DNA from: Tridacna crocea | Taxonomy: Eukaryota; Mollusca; Bivalvia; Cardiida; Cardiidae | Length of the DNA: 64,000 nucleotides | Direction: 5' to 3' | Assembly (NCBI GenBank): GCA_943736015.1 | Contig: OX031056.1 | Coordinates: forward strand, 68,041,277-68,105,276 | Shown here: positions 1 to 10,509 of the stretch, piece by piece | Layout of the letters: the number at the start of each line of letters is the position of its first letter | Numbering within the stretch: the stretch's first letter is position 1 | Notes under the pieces: model-generated | What the model was told of the DNA's origin: nothing | Seen by the model: only the letters and a program-made list of their open reading frames with translations | Database searches by the model: none | Program-made: the position numbers and the translations under genes

Positions 1-870
1 GAAAACTTAAAAAAAATCTTCTTCTCTGAAACTAGAAGGGTCAGAGCTTTGATATTTGGTATGTAGCATCTCCTAGTGGACGTCTACCAAGATTGTTTAT
101 ATGATGCCCCTGGGGTCAAAACTGGCCCCGCCCCGGGGGTCACAATTTTGAAACATAGGAACAAAGAAGGAAAACTTAAAAAAAATCTTCTTCTCTGAAA
201 CTAGAAGGTGCAGAGCTTTGATATTTGGTATGTAGTATCTCCTAGTGGACCTCTACCAAGATTGTTCATATGTTGTCCCTGGGGTCAAAACTGGCCCCGC
301 CCGGGGGGTCACAAGTTTGAAACATAGGAACAAAAAAGGGAAACTTTAAAATTCTTTTTCTGTGAAACTAGAAGGGGCAGAGCTTTGATATTTATTATCT
401 AGCATCTCCTAGTGGACCTCTACCAAGATTGTTCATATGATGCCCTTTGGGTCAAAACTGGCCCCGCCCCGGGGGTCACAAGTTTGAAACATAGGAACAA
501 AGAAGGAAAACTTTAAGAATCTTCTTCTCTGAAACAAGAAGGAGTAGAGCTTTGATATTTGGTTTGAAGCATCTGCTAGTTGACCTCTACCAAGGTTGTT
601 CACATGATGTCCCTGGGGTCCAAACTGGCCCAGCCTCGGGGGTCCCACGTTCGAAACAGGTACAAAGAAGGAAAACTTTAAAAATATTTTTCTCTGAAAC
701 TGGAAATCGTAGAGCATTGATATTTCATTATGTAGTATCTCCTAGTGGACCTCTACCAAATACGATACGATGATCTTTTTGGAAAAGAAGAATTTTCATT
801 GTAGACCTTTACTGCTTAGTACTCAGGTGAGCGATATAGGACCATCATGGTCCTCTTGTTGACACAGGTA
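1..870. repeat. ~168-bp tandem array ('CCCCGCCC..GGGGTCA' type)
   Basis: Five copies, spaced ~168 bp, of a unit with AAAACTTTAAAAATCTTCTTC, TTTGATATTTGGTATGTAGC, GGACCTCTACCAAG and GGCCCCGCCCCGGGGGTCACA. The array ends at ~850-870 with AGGACCATCATGGTCCTCTTGTT, the terminal motif shared by other copies. It runs off the left edge. Confidence 0.75.
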
Positions 871-1039
871 TGCCTGTTTTTTGAAGTTGAAATGTGATTT
901 TATCCTCAGGCAATGTATGTTTTTGAGTCAGAAAAACTTGTTTTGATATTATAGTGAGTCATATTAGTATGAAAACGTTACAAAACATTTCTAGTTTTGA
1001 AAAAGTTACCAAAAATATGTCATTTTTCCTCATTAACAG

Positions 1040-1162
1040 TGAACAAGTGTTACATCTATGGCTAGAGACCCTGTGCTCCAGTATTGATGTGGTAGAAAAA
1101 TGGTATCATCCCTGGTCCTACATGAGAAGTCCAGGCTGGGTCCAAATTAAGTGTGAACTCAG
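1040..1162 (+). CDS. Internal exon of a RUN-domain-like protein
   Basis: The exon lies between an acceptor (AACAG, ending 1039) and a donor (AG|GTAGGA, GT at 1163). It reads, after one leading base, [11 protein letters not shown] and later W-Y-H-P-W-S-Y-M and [10 protein letters not shown]. The last codon is split after two bases (AG), and all three downstream terminal exons supply its third base, G, giving Arg. The Trp-rich helical pattern followed by CELR resembles the end of a RUN domain, a helical module that binds small GTPases or motors; RUSC1/RUSC2-like is my best guess from memory of the family, not a search. The open frame upstream to 954 is intron. The rest of the gene must lie before position 1. 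Confidence 0.75.
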
Positions 1163-1263
1163 GTAGGAAATTTCTCTCATAGTGTAGTGCTTGTAATTCT
1201 GTTATGTGGTTTGTGATTAGTGAATATCAGGTTTGAATTTTTTTCAGTATTTCTCCAAAGTAA

Positions 1264-1494
1264 TTAACTCATTACCAAACAACAATAATTATTTTAGACT
1301 TGTCCAAATCGAAAGCATTTGCAGACGATAAAATAAAATTGACTGAAAATTTGAAATTTGTTTTGTAAACGGTAGAAAACATTGTGGGAAAAGAGAAAAT
1401 GCTGGTTACCAGCATTTTCTCCTTTTCCCACAATGTTTCCTAAAGGCTTCTTTCTCAGGGTCGTCAAAAGTAGGTATTTTGTGATAATGAGTTG
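1264..1494 (+). mobile_element. TTAA-hairpin MITE (H1)
   Basis: Starts at TTAA, GACGATAAAAT block, palindrome around 1372-1442; right terminus decayed to GATAATGAGTTGA. Lies between the RUN exon and the first alternative last exon. Confidence 0.85.
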
Positions 1495-1832
1495 AAAAAA
1501 CATAGATAGAGGCATGAAGAAACGATAAGAAAAAAAAAAAATACAGAATGAACAAAAACTTTAACTATTGCAAAAGTTTAATAGAAATTGTTTCTATATC
1601 TACATTATCTTGAGATAGATTTTGTGAAGAAAAACAAGGGAATATTTTTATTTTCTATTGCTCCTACAGATTTTGGAACATATTTTGTTCATAAATAGCT
1701 CAGGTTCAGTTAAAACTGCCTAAATGCTGAATTTGTCATTATATTTGGTCAAAACTGTATTGAGCTTTTTTTTTCTCATTAGTTTTGAAGGGTATTCAAG
1801 AGCAAAAAAAACCCATTATTTAAACCCATTAT

Positions 1833-2055
1833 TTAACTCATTACCAAACGACAAAATTTTAGGTTTGTCCAAATTGAAAGCATTTGCAGATGACAAAATA
1901 AAAGTGACTGAAAATTTGAAATTTATTTTGTGAAGGGTAGAAAACATTGTGGGAAAAGAAGAAAATGCTGGTTACCAGCATTTTCTCCTTTTCCCACAAT
2001 GTTTTCTGAAGGCTTCTTTCTCAGGGTCGTCAAAAGTAAGGATTGTGTGGGTTAA
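1833..2055 (+). mobile_element. TTAA-hairpin MITE (H1)
   Basis: TTAACTCATTACC left end; TTAA right end; intact palindrome at ~1941-2003. Confidence 0.88.
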
Positions 2056-2574
2056 CTGATAGGGAAAACATAAGGTTTATTGGTGTTCTAAGTAGCTGTT
2101 GTCATCAGTACACCATTTTGTTACATGTTGTGTCAGGTTTCTATGTTGTTGTGTGTTGTTTAGTTAATCAAGACATAGTTATTTAAGACTACTATTTTCA
2201 TCTGAAATATCATTTTTCTTGGTAGCAAATTATGAGAATAAATTCAAAGTCAAAATCATGCTTTAAATTGCCTTTGATACTGAAGGGGTGTGACTTGTTT
2301 ATTTTCTTATTTTTGAAGTATGGTTTGAAATTAAGCTCATTCTTGTATGTCAGCATGGTTGCAGTGTTACTGTCATGGCTTATATACAGCTTTGAGCACT
2401 TTGGTAGACTATTTTTTAAATTTGAGTATTTACTGGGACATTTTGGGCCTTTTACCATACCTTAGATACCTCAGGCATTGTTTATACTATTATCTAAAAT
2501 AGTGCATGTTTGAACTTTTCTTCAGAAGGAAAAAAGCTTTTTTTCTGTTTTTAGATTCAAGAATTTGAATTAAC

Positions 2575-2685
2575 TTCTCCAAAATCATACAGCCAATTCT
2601 TCTCAGATTTCTTTTTAGACTTAAGACTTTAAATTAACTTCTCCAAAATCATATGCCAATTCTTCTAAAATTTCATTTGCAACCA
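2575..2685. repeat. Short tandem duplication (~57 bp x2)
   Basis: Two copies of an AATTAACTTCTCCAAAATCAT..GCCAATTCTTCT unit in direct tandem. Confidence 0.7.
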
Positions 2686-2794
2686 CTCTTGTTGAAGGGG
2701 AAAAAGCATTTCTTAAATAAGTACATCTAAAAATAATGCATTCTTAATGAGGTAGAGAAAGAAATCTTACAAATCAAGTTTTTTAAAATCATTT

Positions 2795-2975
2795 ACCAAA
2801 TGAGTTAATGACAGAATTATGAACAGATCCAAATTTGAAGATTTTGCAGAGAATAAATCAAATGCCACAGAAATGATTGAATTTGCGTTTGAAAATAGAG
2901 GAAACCTTGTGGGATATGGAGAAAATGCTCTTCACCAGCATCTTATCATTTTCTTCACAATATTTACAAATCGCA
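2795..2975 (+). mobile_element. Decayed TTAA-hairpin MITE
   Basis: GAAAATAGAGGAAACCTTGTGGGATATGG..TTCACCAGCATC is a strongly mutated H1 core; ends are lost. Confidence 0.5.
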
Positions 2976-3043
2976 TTGATAATCAGTGTGAGGATAATTG
3001 CAGATTATTTTGATGGTTTCAACACCCATGAACATTCAAAGAT

Positions 3044-3273
3044 TTAACCCATTACCACACATTCCCTACTTTTGACGCCCATGAGAAAGAAGCATTTAGA
3101 AAACATTGTGGGAAAAGGAGAAAATGCTGGTAAGCAGCATTTTCTCCTTTTCCCACAATGTTTTCTCCCCGTCACAAAACAAATATCAAATTTTCAGTCA
3201 CTTTTATTTTTGTCGTCTGCAAATGCTTTCAATTTGGACAAGTCTAAAATATTGTCGTTTGGTAATGAGTTAA
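3044..3273 (-). mobile_element. TTAA-hairpin MITE (H1), reverse
   Basis: Both TTAA ends kept; palindrome ~3099-3164; ends with the ..GTCGTTTGGTAATGAGTTAA side. Confidence 0.9.
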
Positions 3274-3884
3274 GAAAGAGGCACACCTGTTGGAAAATGA
3301 CAGAAACAGGTTTCATTGGAAATACTTTGTGTAATATGCCAATAATTTTATTGTGGTACTTTTTTGTTTTTGAATTTTTGAAGCTAAACAGCATGGTATT
3401 CTGATTATTTTTTTTCTGTATGTTTCAATCCTTCTTAGTTTTTAGCTTGTCTGTTTCCATAGAAAACATCAGGTTATTGTAGTTGCCTGGTCTTTGTCGT
3501 TGTCAGCACGATGCAAAAGCATTGACATTTTCAAAAAATTTATGATACTTACTTCAAACTTGGACTAGTTCAAACAACCAAAAGGAAAATCTATGTGACA
3601 AAGACAGACAACTATCACAGTAATTTCAATAACATAATTATGCCCCTTTTTCGACCTAGAATTTTCACTGAAATTCAAACATATGCAGCTTAGCATTGGG
3701 TATAGCATGGGTTGCTCACCTTTTATTAAATTTTGAGCATATTTTTTTAATTATCTTTTCTTCCTTTTTTTTTCCCAATTCCAAATTTCATGTGTTGTGT
3801 TATTTCATACTTTTTATCAGTCAGCGTATTCTTTTCATATGTTGTGTAAATGTTGTATAGTGTACCTATGTTTCCTTATTGCAG

Positions 3885-4023
3885 GCTACTGTCCCAGTTT
3901 TCTTTCAACCTGGAAAAAGATTATGAAATCCATAGCAAAAACATTCACCCTGTAAAGAGCATATCGGAATCCGTCAAGGACATCTTAATTACCCACCATT
4001 TGTTTTCCTGGGACATTAACTAG
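3885..4023 (+). CDS. Alternative last exon 1 (RUN-domain-like C terminus)
   Basis: Acceptor TTATTGCAG ends at 3884. The first base completes the split Arg codon of exon 1040-1162, followed by 45 codons and a TAG at 4021. The peptide contains S-Q-F-S-F-N-L near its start, an acidic/basic linker, then V-K-D-I-L-I-T-H-H-L-F-S-W-D-I-N at the end. It aligns without gaps at both ends with the exons at 11657 and 20464 and differs most in the middle linker. Having its own stop and the same phase, it can serve as a complete alternative C terminus. No close poly(A) signal was identified; an AATAAA lies far downstream near 9660. Confidence 0.8.
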
Positions 4024-4044
4024 TACATGTACCTTGTTCCTGTC

Positions 4045-4498
4045 TTAATCCATTACCACATGGCAAAATTTTAGACCTAACCAAATTAACTCATTACCAA
4101 ACGACAATATTTAAAGCTTGTCCAAATCCAAAGCACTTGCAGACGACAAAATGAAAGTGACTGAAAATTTGAAATTTGTTTTGTGAAGAGTAGAAAACAT
4201 TGTGGGAAAAGGAGAAAATGCTGGTTACCAGCATTTTCTCCTTTTCCCACAATGTTTTCTGAAGGCTTCTTTCTCAGGGGCATCAAAAGTAGGGATTGTG
4301 TGGTAATGGGTTAAAAGCATTTGCAGACGACAATTTCAAAATGGCTGAAATGGTGCAATTTTGCTTTGAAAGGATAGAAAACTTTGTTGGAAAAGGAGAA
4401 AATGTTGGTTACCAGCATTTTCTCCTTTTCCCACAATGTTTACAAAAGGCTTCTTCCTCAAGGTCGTTAAAAGTCGTCATTGTGTGGTAAAGGGTTAA
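4045..4498 (+). mobile_element. TTAA-hairpin MITE (H1), split by a second copy
   Basis: Host copy: left part 4045-4085 stops at GACCTAACCAAA and resumes at 4311 with TTAAAAGCATTTGCAGACGAC. Removing 4086-4310 restores CCAAATTAAAAGCATTTGC, matching the family consensus CCAAATTGAAAGCATTTGC with one substitution that created a TTAA. Confidence 0.92.
4086..4314 (+). mobile_element. TTAA-hairpin MITE (H1), nested
   Basis: Complete copy inserted in the TTAA of the host copy 4045-4498; TTAA on both sides is the target duplication. Confidence 0.93.
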
Positions 4499-4725
4499 TC
4501 CCCTAGCACTCAGTCCCAAGTTTTGACAAATATGAGGAAGAGGCCTTCTGAAAACATTGTGGGAAAAGGAGAAAATGCTGGTAACCAGCATTTTCTCCTT
4601 TTCCCACAATGTTTTCTATCATATAAAAAAAAACATGTTCTATCATTTGAACCACACTTACATTGTCGTCTGCAAATGCTTTCAATTTGGACAGGTCTAA
4701 AATATTGTTGTTTGGTATGGAGTTA
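4495..4725 (-). mobile_element. TTAA-hairpin MITE (H1), reverse, abutting
   Basis: Shares its left TTAA with the preceding copy; right end GGTATGGAGTTAG has lost the last TTAA base. Palindrome ~4547-4617 is intact. Confidence 0.85.
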
Positions 4726-4794
4726 GTCCTGTGTTACACAGTCTTGACTTTTAAATGACCCTGGGGACTAGGTTTTTATTATTAACATTGTGAG

Positions 4795-5140
4795 TTTAAA
4801 AAATACCCTGGGGAAAGAGGGCACCTCTTTTGAAAACATTATGGAACATGGACAAAATGCTCATAACAAGCCTTTTCTTTTTCTCCATAATGTTCTTTAC
4901 CCTGTTACGATTTGGATAAGGGAGAAAATTGTCCTTTTCCACGCAATATTTTGTTCCCTATCAAAGACAGAAATAATCAATTTAGCAACATTTAACCCTC
5001 TACCAAAGAATTACTTACTTAGAATGAAACCTTTTGTGTACATTTTGTGAAAAGGAGAAAATGCAAGCTGCCAGCATTTTCTCCATGTCCTACAAGTCCA
5101 AAATTGTGTAGTTTGGTATGGAACTATCTCTTTTCCAAAC
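4795..5140 (-). mobile_element. Two decayed TTAA-hairpin MITEs
   Basis: TGAAAACATTATGGAACATGG (4831) and GGAGAAAATGCAAGCTGCCAGCATTTTCTCC (~5054) are mutated H1 palindromes; a TTAACCCTCTACC end survives at ~4991. Confidence 0.5.
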
Positions 5141-5174
5141 AGCATAAATTTTGATTTTGTCCAGTTTGAAAGCA

Positions 5175-5256
5175 AATCGATAGGTGAGTGCAACACCATT
5201 TTAAGTGCCTGTACAATGTACAGGCTTTTATAATAGTGTTGCACTCACTTATCAAT
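5175..5256. repeat. 80-bp isolated hairpin
   Basis: GATAGGTGAGTGCAACAC pairs with GTGTTGCACTCACTTATC, with an inner GCCTGTACAATGTACAGGC palindrome. Not part of the other families seen here. Confidence 0.7.
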
Positions 5257-5299
5257 ATACAGACAACAGTTTGATATACGTATATCAAATGATTGTTGT

Positions 5300-5433
5300 T
5301 GTTTTGGAAAGGGTGTACAACATTGTAGGTAAAAGACGAAATGCTAGTTATCAGTTTTTTCTTCTCTTCTCACAATGTTTTAAAAAGTTTCTTTCATCAG
5401 GGTTCCTTAGGTTGTTTGGTAGAGGATTAACCT
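5300..5433 (+). mobile_element. Decayed TTAA-hairpin MITE
   Basis: GTGTACAACATTGTAGGTAAAAGACGAAATGCTAGTTATCAG and TTTGGTAGAGGATTAA are degenerate core and right end; both palindrome arms are mutated. Confidence 0.5.
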
Positions 5434-5505
5434 GCTGATCACTCTTGGCCGTTCTTCTGTGATGTTTTATGGCCATGAAAAAAATAGAAGAGTATTTCGA
5501 TATCT

Positions 5506-5731
5506 TTAACTCATTACCAAACGGCAATCTTTTGGGTTTGTCCTAATCGAAAGCATGTTCAGACTATAACATAGACTGAGAATTTGAAATTTGTTTTGTG
5601 AAGAGTAGAAAACATTGTGGGAAAAGGAGAAAATGCTGGTTACCAGCATTTTCTCCTTTTCCCACAATGTTTTCTAAAGGCTTCTTTTTCTCAGGGTTGT
5701 CATAAGTAGGGATTGTGTGGTAATGGGTTAA
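5506..5731 (+). mobile_element. TTAA-hairpin MITE (H1)
   Basis: Both TTAA ends; perfect palindrome ~5608-5673. Confidence 0.9.
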
Positions 5732-5825
5732 AAAGTGGAATGGATTTCTGTATAGCAGGTCTTTTAATTGACATGATGAAATCGAGTGTGTCTATTGTCT
5801 CAGCGTCATTTTCTCATTTACATCA

Positions 5826-6053
5826 TTAACCCTTTACTAGACGACAAAATTTTAGCATTGTCCAAATTCAAAGTATTTGCAGACGACAATTTCATTGTGG
5901 TTGAAATGGTGCAATTTCATTCTGGTAGAGTAGAAAAACGTGTAGGAAAAGGAAAAAATGCTGGTAACCAGCATTTTCTCCTTTTTCCACACGTTTTTAA
6001 AAAGCTTTTTTCCTAGGGTCGTTAAAAGTCGATATTGTGTGGTAAATGGTTAA
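5826..6053 (+). mobile_element. TTAA-hairpin MITE (H1)
   Basis: TTAACCCTTTACTAG left, GGTAAATGGTTAA right; palindrome arms carry a few shared changes (ACGTGTAGG/CACACGT). Confidence 0.88.
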
Positions 6054-6211
6054 GTCTTTTGTTTCCTTTTTATGGGGAGCATGTTAAAAACTTCATTTGT
6101 TTCTGTTTTGTAAAGCATTTCAAGTTTGTTGGGATTTTGGGTTTTTAATTGTCTCTAGTTTAGAATAGGCTGAAAATAATGTAGAAAAGTTTATCAAAGC
6201 AAGCAACATAC

Positions 6212-6443
6212 TTAAAGTCTTTACCAAATGACAAAATTTTAGGTTTGTCCAAATCAAAAGCATTTTGCAGATGACAAAATAAAAGTGACTGAAAATTTGA
6301 AATTTGTTTTGTGAAAGGTAGAAAACATTGTGGGAAAAGGAGAAAAGGCTGGTTACCAGCATTTTTTCCTTTTTTCCACAATGTTTTCTAAAGGCTTCTC
6401 TCTCAAGGTCGTCAAAAGTAGGGATTGTGTGGTAATGGGTTAA
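6212..6443 (+). mobile_element. TTAA-hairpin MITE (H1)
   Basis: TTAAAGTCTTTACC left (slightly altered), GGTAATGGGTTAA right; hairpin ~6321-6389. Confidence 0.87.
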
Positions 6444-6542
6444 ACTCTATGCATGTTTACAATTGCACAGTAAGTGATTTGCCAATTGGCTAGATTAGAA
6501 GAGATAAGTTTAGCATGTTTGTTATGCTTTTCCTTCATTTCA

Positions 6543-6771
6543 TTAACTCTTTACCACACAATCCTGACTTTTAACGACCCTAAGAGAGAAGCCTTTGAAA
6601 ACATTGTTGGTAAAGGAGAAAATGCTGGTAACCAGCATTTTCTCCTTTTCTCACAATGTTTTCTACCCTTCCCAGCACAAATTTCAATTTTTGAGTCACA
6701 TTTATTTTGCCGTCTGCAAAATCCTTTCAATTTGAAGAAGTCTAAAATTTTGTCGTTTGGTAGAGAGGTAA
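6543..6771 (-). mobile_element. TTAA-hairpin MITE (H1), reverse
   Basis: TTAACTCTTTACC left; right terminal repeat decayed to TAGAGAGGTAA. Palindrome ~6597-6664. Confidence 0.85.
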
Positions 6772-6871
6772 TGTATACCTGTCTGTGTAGCTTGCATGAG
6801 CTCATAGAAGTGTACTAAGTTCAGGTGTTGTTATTTCCATATGTCTTCTGTCATTATAATTTACCCGATTT

Positions 6872-7100
6872 TTAACCCTTTACCCCATAAGGCATTTCTA
6901 TGGTGTCTCTAATCGATGCTAAATAACAGCAAGGATGAAGCCGTTTCTTATGTGTATATGACACCTTTTGATAGGGTAGAAAACATTGTGGCAAAAGGTG
7001 AAATTGCTCGTCAAGAGCAATTTCACCTTTTGCCACAATGTTTTCCAAAGGCTCCTACAAGCAATGCGTGGAAATGAGTATCTGTGGAGTAAAGGGTTAA
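6872..7100 (+). mobile_element. TTAA-hairpin MITE, H2 subfamily
   Basis: TTAACCCTTTACCCCATAAG left and GTAAAGGGTTAA right; palindrome with GTGGCAAAAGGTGAAATTGCTC arms (~6979-7044). Body (AAATAACAGCAAGGATGAAG) is unrelated to H1, only ends and hairpin logic are shared. Confidence 0.9.
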
Positions 7101-7330
7101 CCCTCAAGACGAAGTGGAGGGGTGTATACTAGAATCACCATGGCTGTCCGTCTGTCTTTCTGTCTGTCTGTCTGTAGACACAAATTTGTCCAGAGCAATA
7201 TCCTACAGTTTTTCAGTTTTTCATGAAGTAAATTCAAATTTACACAAAGTGTTCCTATATATATGAAGCTGTGCATGTGCAATTTTCATGACCCTACTAC
7301 AATTTGCTAGGGAATCTCCCCTTGAACTTT
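7100..7330. repeat. Fragment of a dispersed element with CTGT run
   Basis: GGGGTGTATACTAGAATCACC..CCGTCTGTCTTTCTGTCTG is followed by TACACAAAGTGTTCCTATATATATGAAG; looks like the 5' part of a dispersed bivalve repeat. Confidence 0.4.
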
Positions 7331-7661
7331 TTGTAACTCTTATTTAAGGTCTAAACCATACTGCATTCTGTGACATAGAAATGTTTTAGTGACAAGGAGC
7401 TGGTGGGGGGGGGGGTATAATCGCATTTAGTGATAGCTCTAGTTCCATTTTTTATTGAATTGCTTCCATAATAATGCGTATGTAAGTAACAAAGGCATTT
7501 AGAAAACAAGGCCAGTTTTCTCTTTAACTTACATCTATACAATGCAAATCCAGTTTACTTGTCAACTTTACAATGCAATCCAATGTACGTCTATGTCATT
7601 CACAAAAGACAGTTTTATTTGTATTTGTCACATGTTAAGTCTGCTCCCATAATTACGGCAA

Positions 7662-7918
7662 GCAACATGCGAAAAGGGGCATTCGGATATTTGCGAAAAG
7701 TGTCGTCTTGGATTAGCCTGCGCAGTTGGCACAGGCTAATCTGAGAGGATATTTTCCGTTTTTGTGTAATTTTCTGTTTTGCGCAAGTCAACTGTAGCAC
7801 AAAATGTGATGTAGTTGTAAAGTGCCGTCTCAGATAAGCCTGTGTGGACTTCGCAGGCTGATGGGAGACAACACTATAAGCAAAATTAATGTCCGAATGT
7901 TCTTTTTCATGTGTTGCA
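7662..7918 (+). mobile_element. Double-palindrome MITE (GGGGCATTCGGACATTTGCG type)
   Basis: Terminal inverted repeats GCAACATGCGAAAAGGGGCATTCG / CGAATGTTC..CATGTGTTGC enclose two GC-rich imperfect palindromes (AGCCTGCGCAG.. and AGCCTGTGTGG..) separated by a TTCTGTTTTGCGCAAGTC spacer. Confidence 0.8.
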
Positions 7919-8225
7919 ATCCATACTACAGGCCTATTATTCTTCAGCCTCTTGCTTTCAAGAGAGTCAAAAAAAACCTTTTGTTTGCGGATTAATTTTG
8001 TCGGAAATCCTGGTTCACTACACAATTTATTGATCAAAATACTCATTGTGAAAGACAAAGATCTGAATCTCTCTCTACTCCATCACTACACATATGCATA
8101 CATTATGTGTAATCGCTCAGATACATGTCTGAAATATACCTGTTGGAAAAGCTATTGCACATACCTATTTAATGTACCCTTTCATACACATATATTCAAA
8201 GTCATCTTATGTCATGTTTAATGAG

Positions 8226-8438
8226 TTAACTCTTTACCAAACAGTGTAATTTTAGACTAGTCCAAATTGCAAGCCTTTGCAGACAACAAAATAAATGTGA
8301 CTCATAGGGTAGAAAACTTTGTGGGAAAAGGAGAAAATGCTGTTCACCAGCATTTTCTCCTTTTCCCTCAATGTTTTCAAAAGGCCTCTTCCTCGGGTCG
8401 TTAATTTTAAGTCATCATTGTTTAGTAAAAAGGATTAA
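8226..8438 (+). mobile_element. TTAA-hairpin MITE (H1)
   Basis: Both TTAA ends; shortened left arm (CTGAAAATTTGAAATTTG block lost); palindrome loop GTTCACCAG. Confidence 0.87.
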
Positions 8439-8724
8439 TGTACTTTCGAAATGCAACACTGTTGTTGTAATTTGTTGTTGTTGTTGTTGGATGTAGGAGT
8501 GGTCATTATTTATCCTTGTTGTCTTTTCATATTAGTGAATTGACCACATTTTACCACAAATGTGGTTTTTGTGCATTTATATCAACGTTAATGATGTGCA
8601 ATATAGATCGAATAGTTAATCTCACTATTCATTGTTGACTTTAATGATAATTCAGTGTAAATAGTCAAGCAATTTTTTTTTTCCAATCATAAACAAATTG
8701 ATTGTTCATGTTTATGTATTAGTT

Positions 8725-9080
8725 TGTCATCTCCGGATGACTTTTTCCGTTCTGCAACTGAGTTTAACATAGGGTTATATCGTAAAAACTATGAAAACCG
8801 TCTCGTTCCTTATGATAAGGCCAATGCCTGTCAACCAAAGTTTTGAAGCAGCTTTTTCTTTTAGGCCCCCCCTACAACTTTATGTGGTCACAAGTTTTAC
8901 ATTGGATTATATATTAAAAACTTTAAAAATTATCTAGTTTAACTGTAAAGCCTAGGGATGCCAAACTTTGCACCTAGTTTTTTCATGTCGACTTCTTCCA
9001 AGATAGTTCAAGATATAGCCCTTGGGTCAAAATTGGCCTGTCGTTTTGGGTCCCAAGTCTTACAAAGGCTTTTACTGAGG
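8725..9080. repeat. Diverged copy of the 'GGGTCA' tandem family
   Basis: AAAACTTTAAAAATTATCTAG, GCCAAACTTTGCACCTAG and CCCTTGGGTCAAAATTGGCC are diverged versions of the 168-bp unit; its terminal motif ACAGGGCCATGTTGGCC appears at ~9364 after a MITE insertion. Confidence 0.55.
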
Positions 9081-9146
9081 AAATTTTCTGTGGAAAAAAA
9101 ACAACATTGTGGTAGAATTGTATTATTTGGTATGCATAGTTTGTAT

Positions 9147-9348
9147 TTAACCCTTTCCCAAACAGGCCCTGGTTTTTATGTGTCTGTAGTAAAAGTCTTT
9201 GAAAACATAACGAGCAATTTCTCCTTTTCCCACAGTGTTTTCTACCTTTTTTGAGAACTTTCTGCAATTTTCTCCAAATCTAAAAGTGTCATCTGCAAAC
9301 TCGTTTGGTTTTGAAGGGTCCAAAATTTGTTGTTTGGGAAAAGGTTAA
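9147..9348 (-). mobile_element. TTAA-hairpin MITE, H3 subfamily, one hairpin arm deleted
   Basis: TTAACCCTTTCCC left, GGGAAAAGGTTAA right. After TGAAAACATAACGAGC only one arm (AATTTCTCCTTTTCCCACAG) remains, so the palindrome is lost. Confidence 0.85.
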
Positions 9349-9389
9349 GGCAGTAAAGAAGTACAGGGCCATGTTGGCCCAGATTTTGG

Positions 9390-9915
9390 GGAAATAGTAG
9401 CTTTTTGTAATTCTATTTGACCCATCAAAATGTGAAAGGCAAGAAAAATAACATGCAATCCAGTCTTATATGAAGAACTTGAGATGATCTCATTACTTGT
9501 ATCGATAAGAAATCCAAATGCTGCATGCTAACTTTGTGGTATGTTTTCTTGAATTTTATTTATAATTATTGTGGTAAAAAGTCTATTTTTTGTTTTACAT
9601 TAGAAGTATAAGCATTTTATTGACCCTTTGTTTTGTTTTCTGACAAAGAAATTTATTTCAATAAAATTTCTTGTTTTGCATCTTGCTTGTACTTGTGTTA
9701 TTATTTTGTTTTTGTCCATGTTTTTGTTCCAGCCAGAAGTTGCTTGTTACCTTTGGCTGACACATTTAGTAGTCAGTAGCTATATACTACTCAAAATTTG
9801 CTAGGCATCAACCTAAAAGATTCACATTAAATATATATGTGGCATGTATCATGTATGATTTTACAATAAGTTACATTGCCACACTGAACAGTAAAATGAC
9901 CAGTTGAAATGGATC
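9390..9915. other. AT-rich stretch without recognised feature
   Basis: No exon or repeat recognised. An AATAAA near 9660 with GT-rich sequence downstream could be a poly(A) site for the first alternative last exon, 5.6 kb upstream; speculative. Confidence 0.3.
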
Positions 9916-9916
9916 T

Positions 9917-10139
9917 TTAAGCCTTTACCTCACAATGCCGACTGTTAAAGACACAGAAACAAGCCTTCGGAAAACATTGTGGGAAAAGGAGAAAATGCTG
10001 GATACCAGCATTTTCTCCTTTTTCAACAATGTTTTCTACTGTATTACAGACAACATAGTGCACATTGCATTTAGTTTTTGGTTAGCAAATGCTTTAAACT
10101 TGGACAAATCTAGAGTTTTACAGTATGGTAAAGAGTTTA
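9917..10139 (-). mobile_element. TTAA-hairpin MITE (H1), reverse
   Basis: TTAAGCCTTTACC left; right TTAA mutated (AAGAGTTTA). Palindrome ~9972-10038. Confidence 0.85.
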
Positions 10140-10281
10140 TGCAAAACTGCTGTAACTTATAAACCCATTCAGAAATATGTAAGTGATCCCTATCAAAGTT
10201 TGAGTAGTATATAAGCACTCATATAATAGAATGTTCATTTTCTGTTTAGCCAGAAATGGACTGATTTGCCAGATGGATCTC

Positions 10282-10506
10282 TTAAACCAACAACAAAATC
10301 TTAGAATGGTCCAAATTAAAAGCAATTTCAGAGGACATATTAAATTTAGCTTATATGATTATTATTTGTCAACGGCAGTGTAGAAAACCTTGCAGGAAAA
10401 GGAGAAAATGCTGGTAACCAGCATTTTCTCCTTTTCCCACAAGGTTTTTGAAATGCTGTTTCTTCAGGGTGATTAAAACTTGGGATGGTGTGGTATAGCC
10501 ATTAGG
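10282..10506 (+). mobile_element. TTAA-hairpin MITE (H1)
   Basis: TTAAACCAAC left; decayed right end GTGGTATAGCCATTA; palindrome arms ~10385-10448 near perfect. Confidence 0.82.
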
Positions 10507-10509
10507 GTT

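Noticed and set aside
954..1039. Coding start upstream of the RUN-like exon
   Set aside because: Sequence before the acceptor at 1039 is AT-rich with low-complexity residues; the protein similarity starts only after it.
4086..4286. Recurrent 60-150-residue frames reading E-N-I-V-G-K-G-E-N-A-G-N-Q-H-F-L-L-F
   Set aside because: They are translations of the MITE palindrome in many orientations; conservation is nucleotide-level and frames differ between copies.
7615..8058. 147-residue minus-strand frame
   Set aside because: More than half covers a double-palindrome MITE; no splice or family signal.
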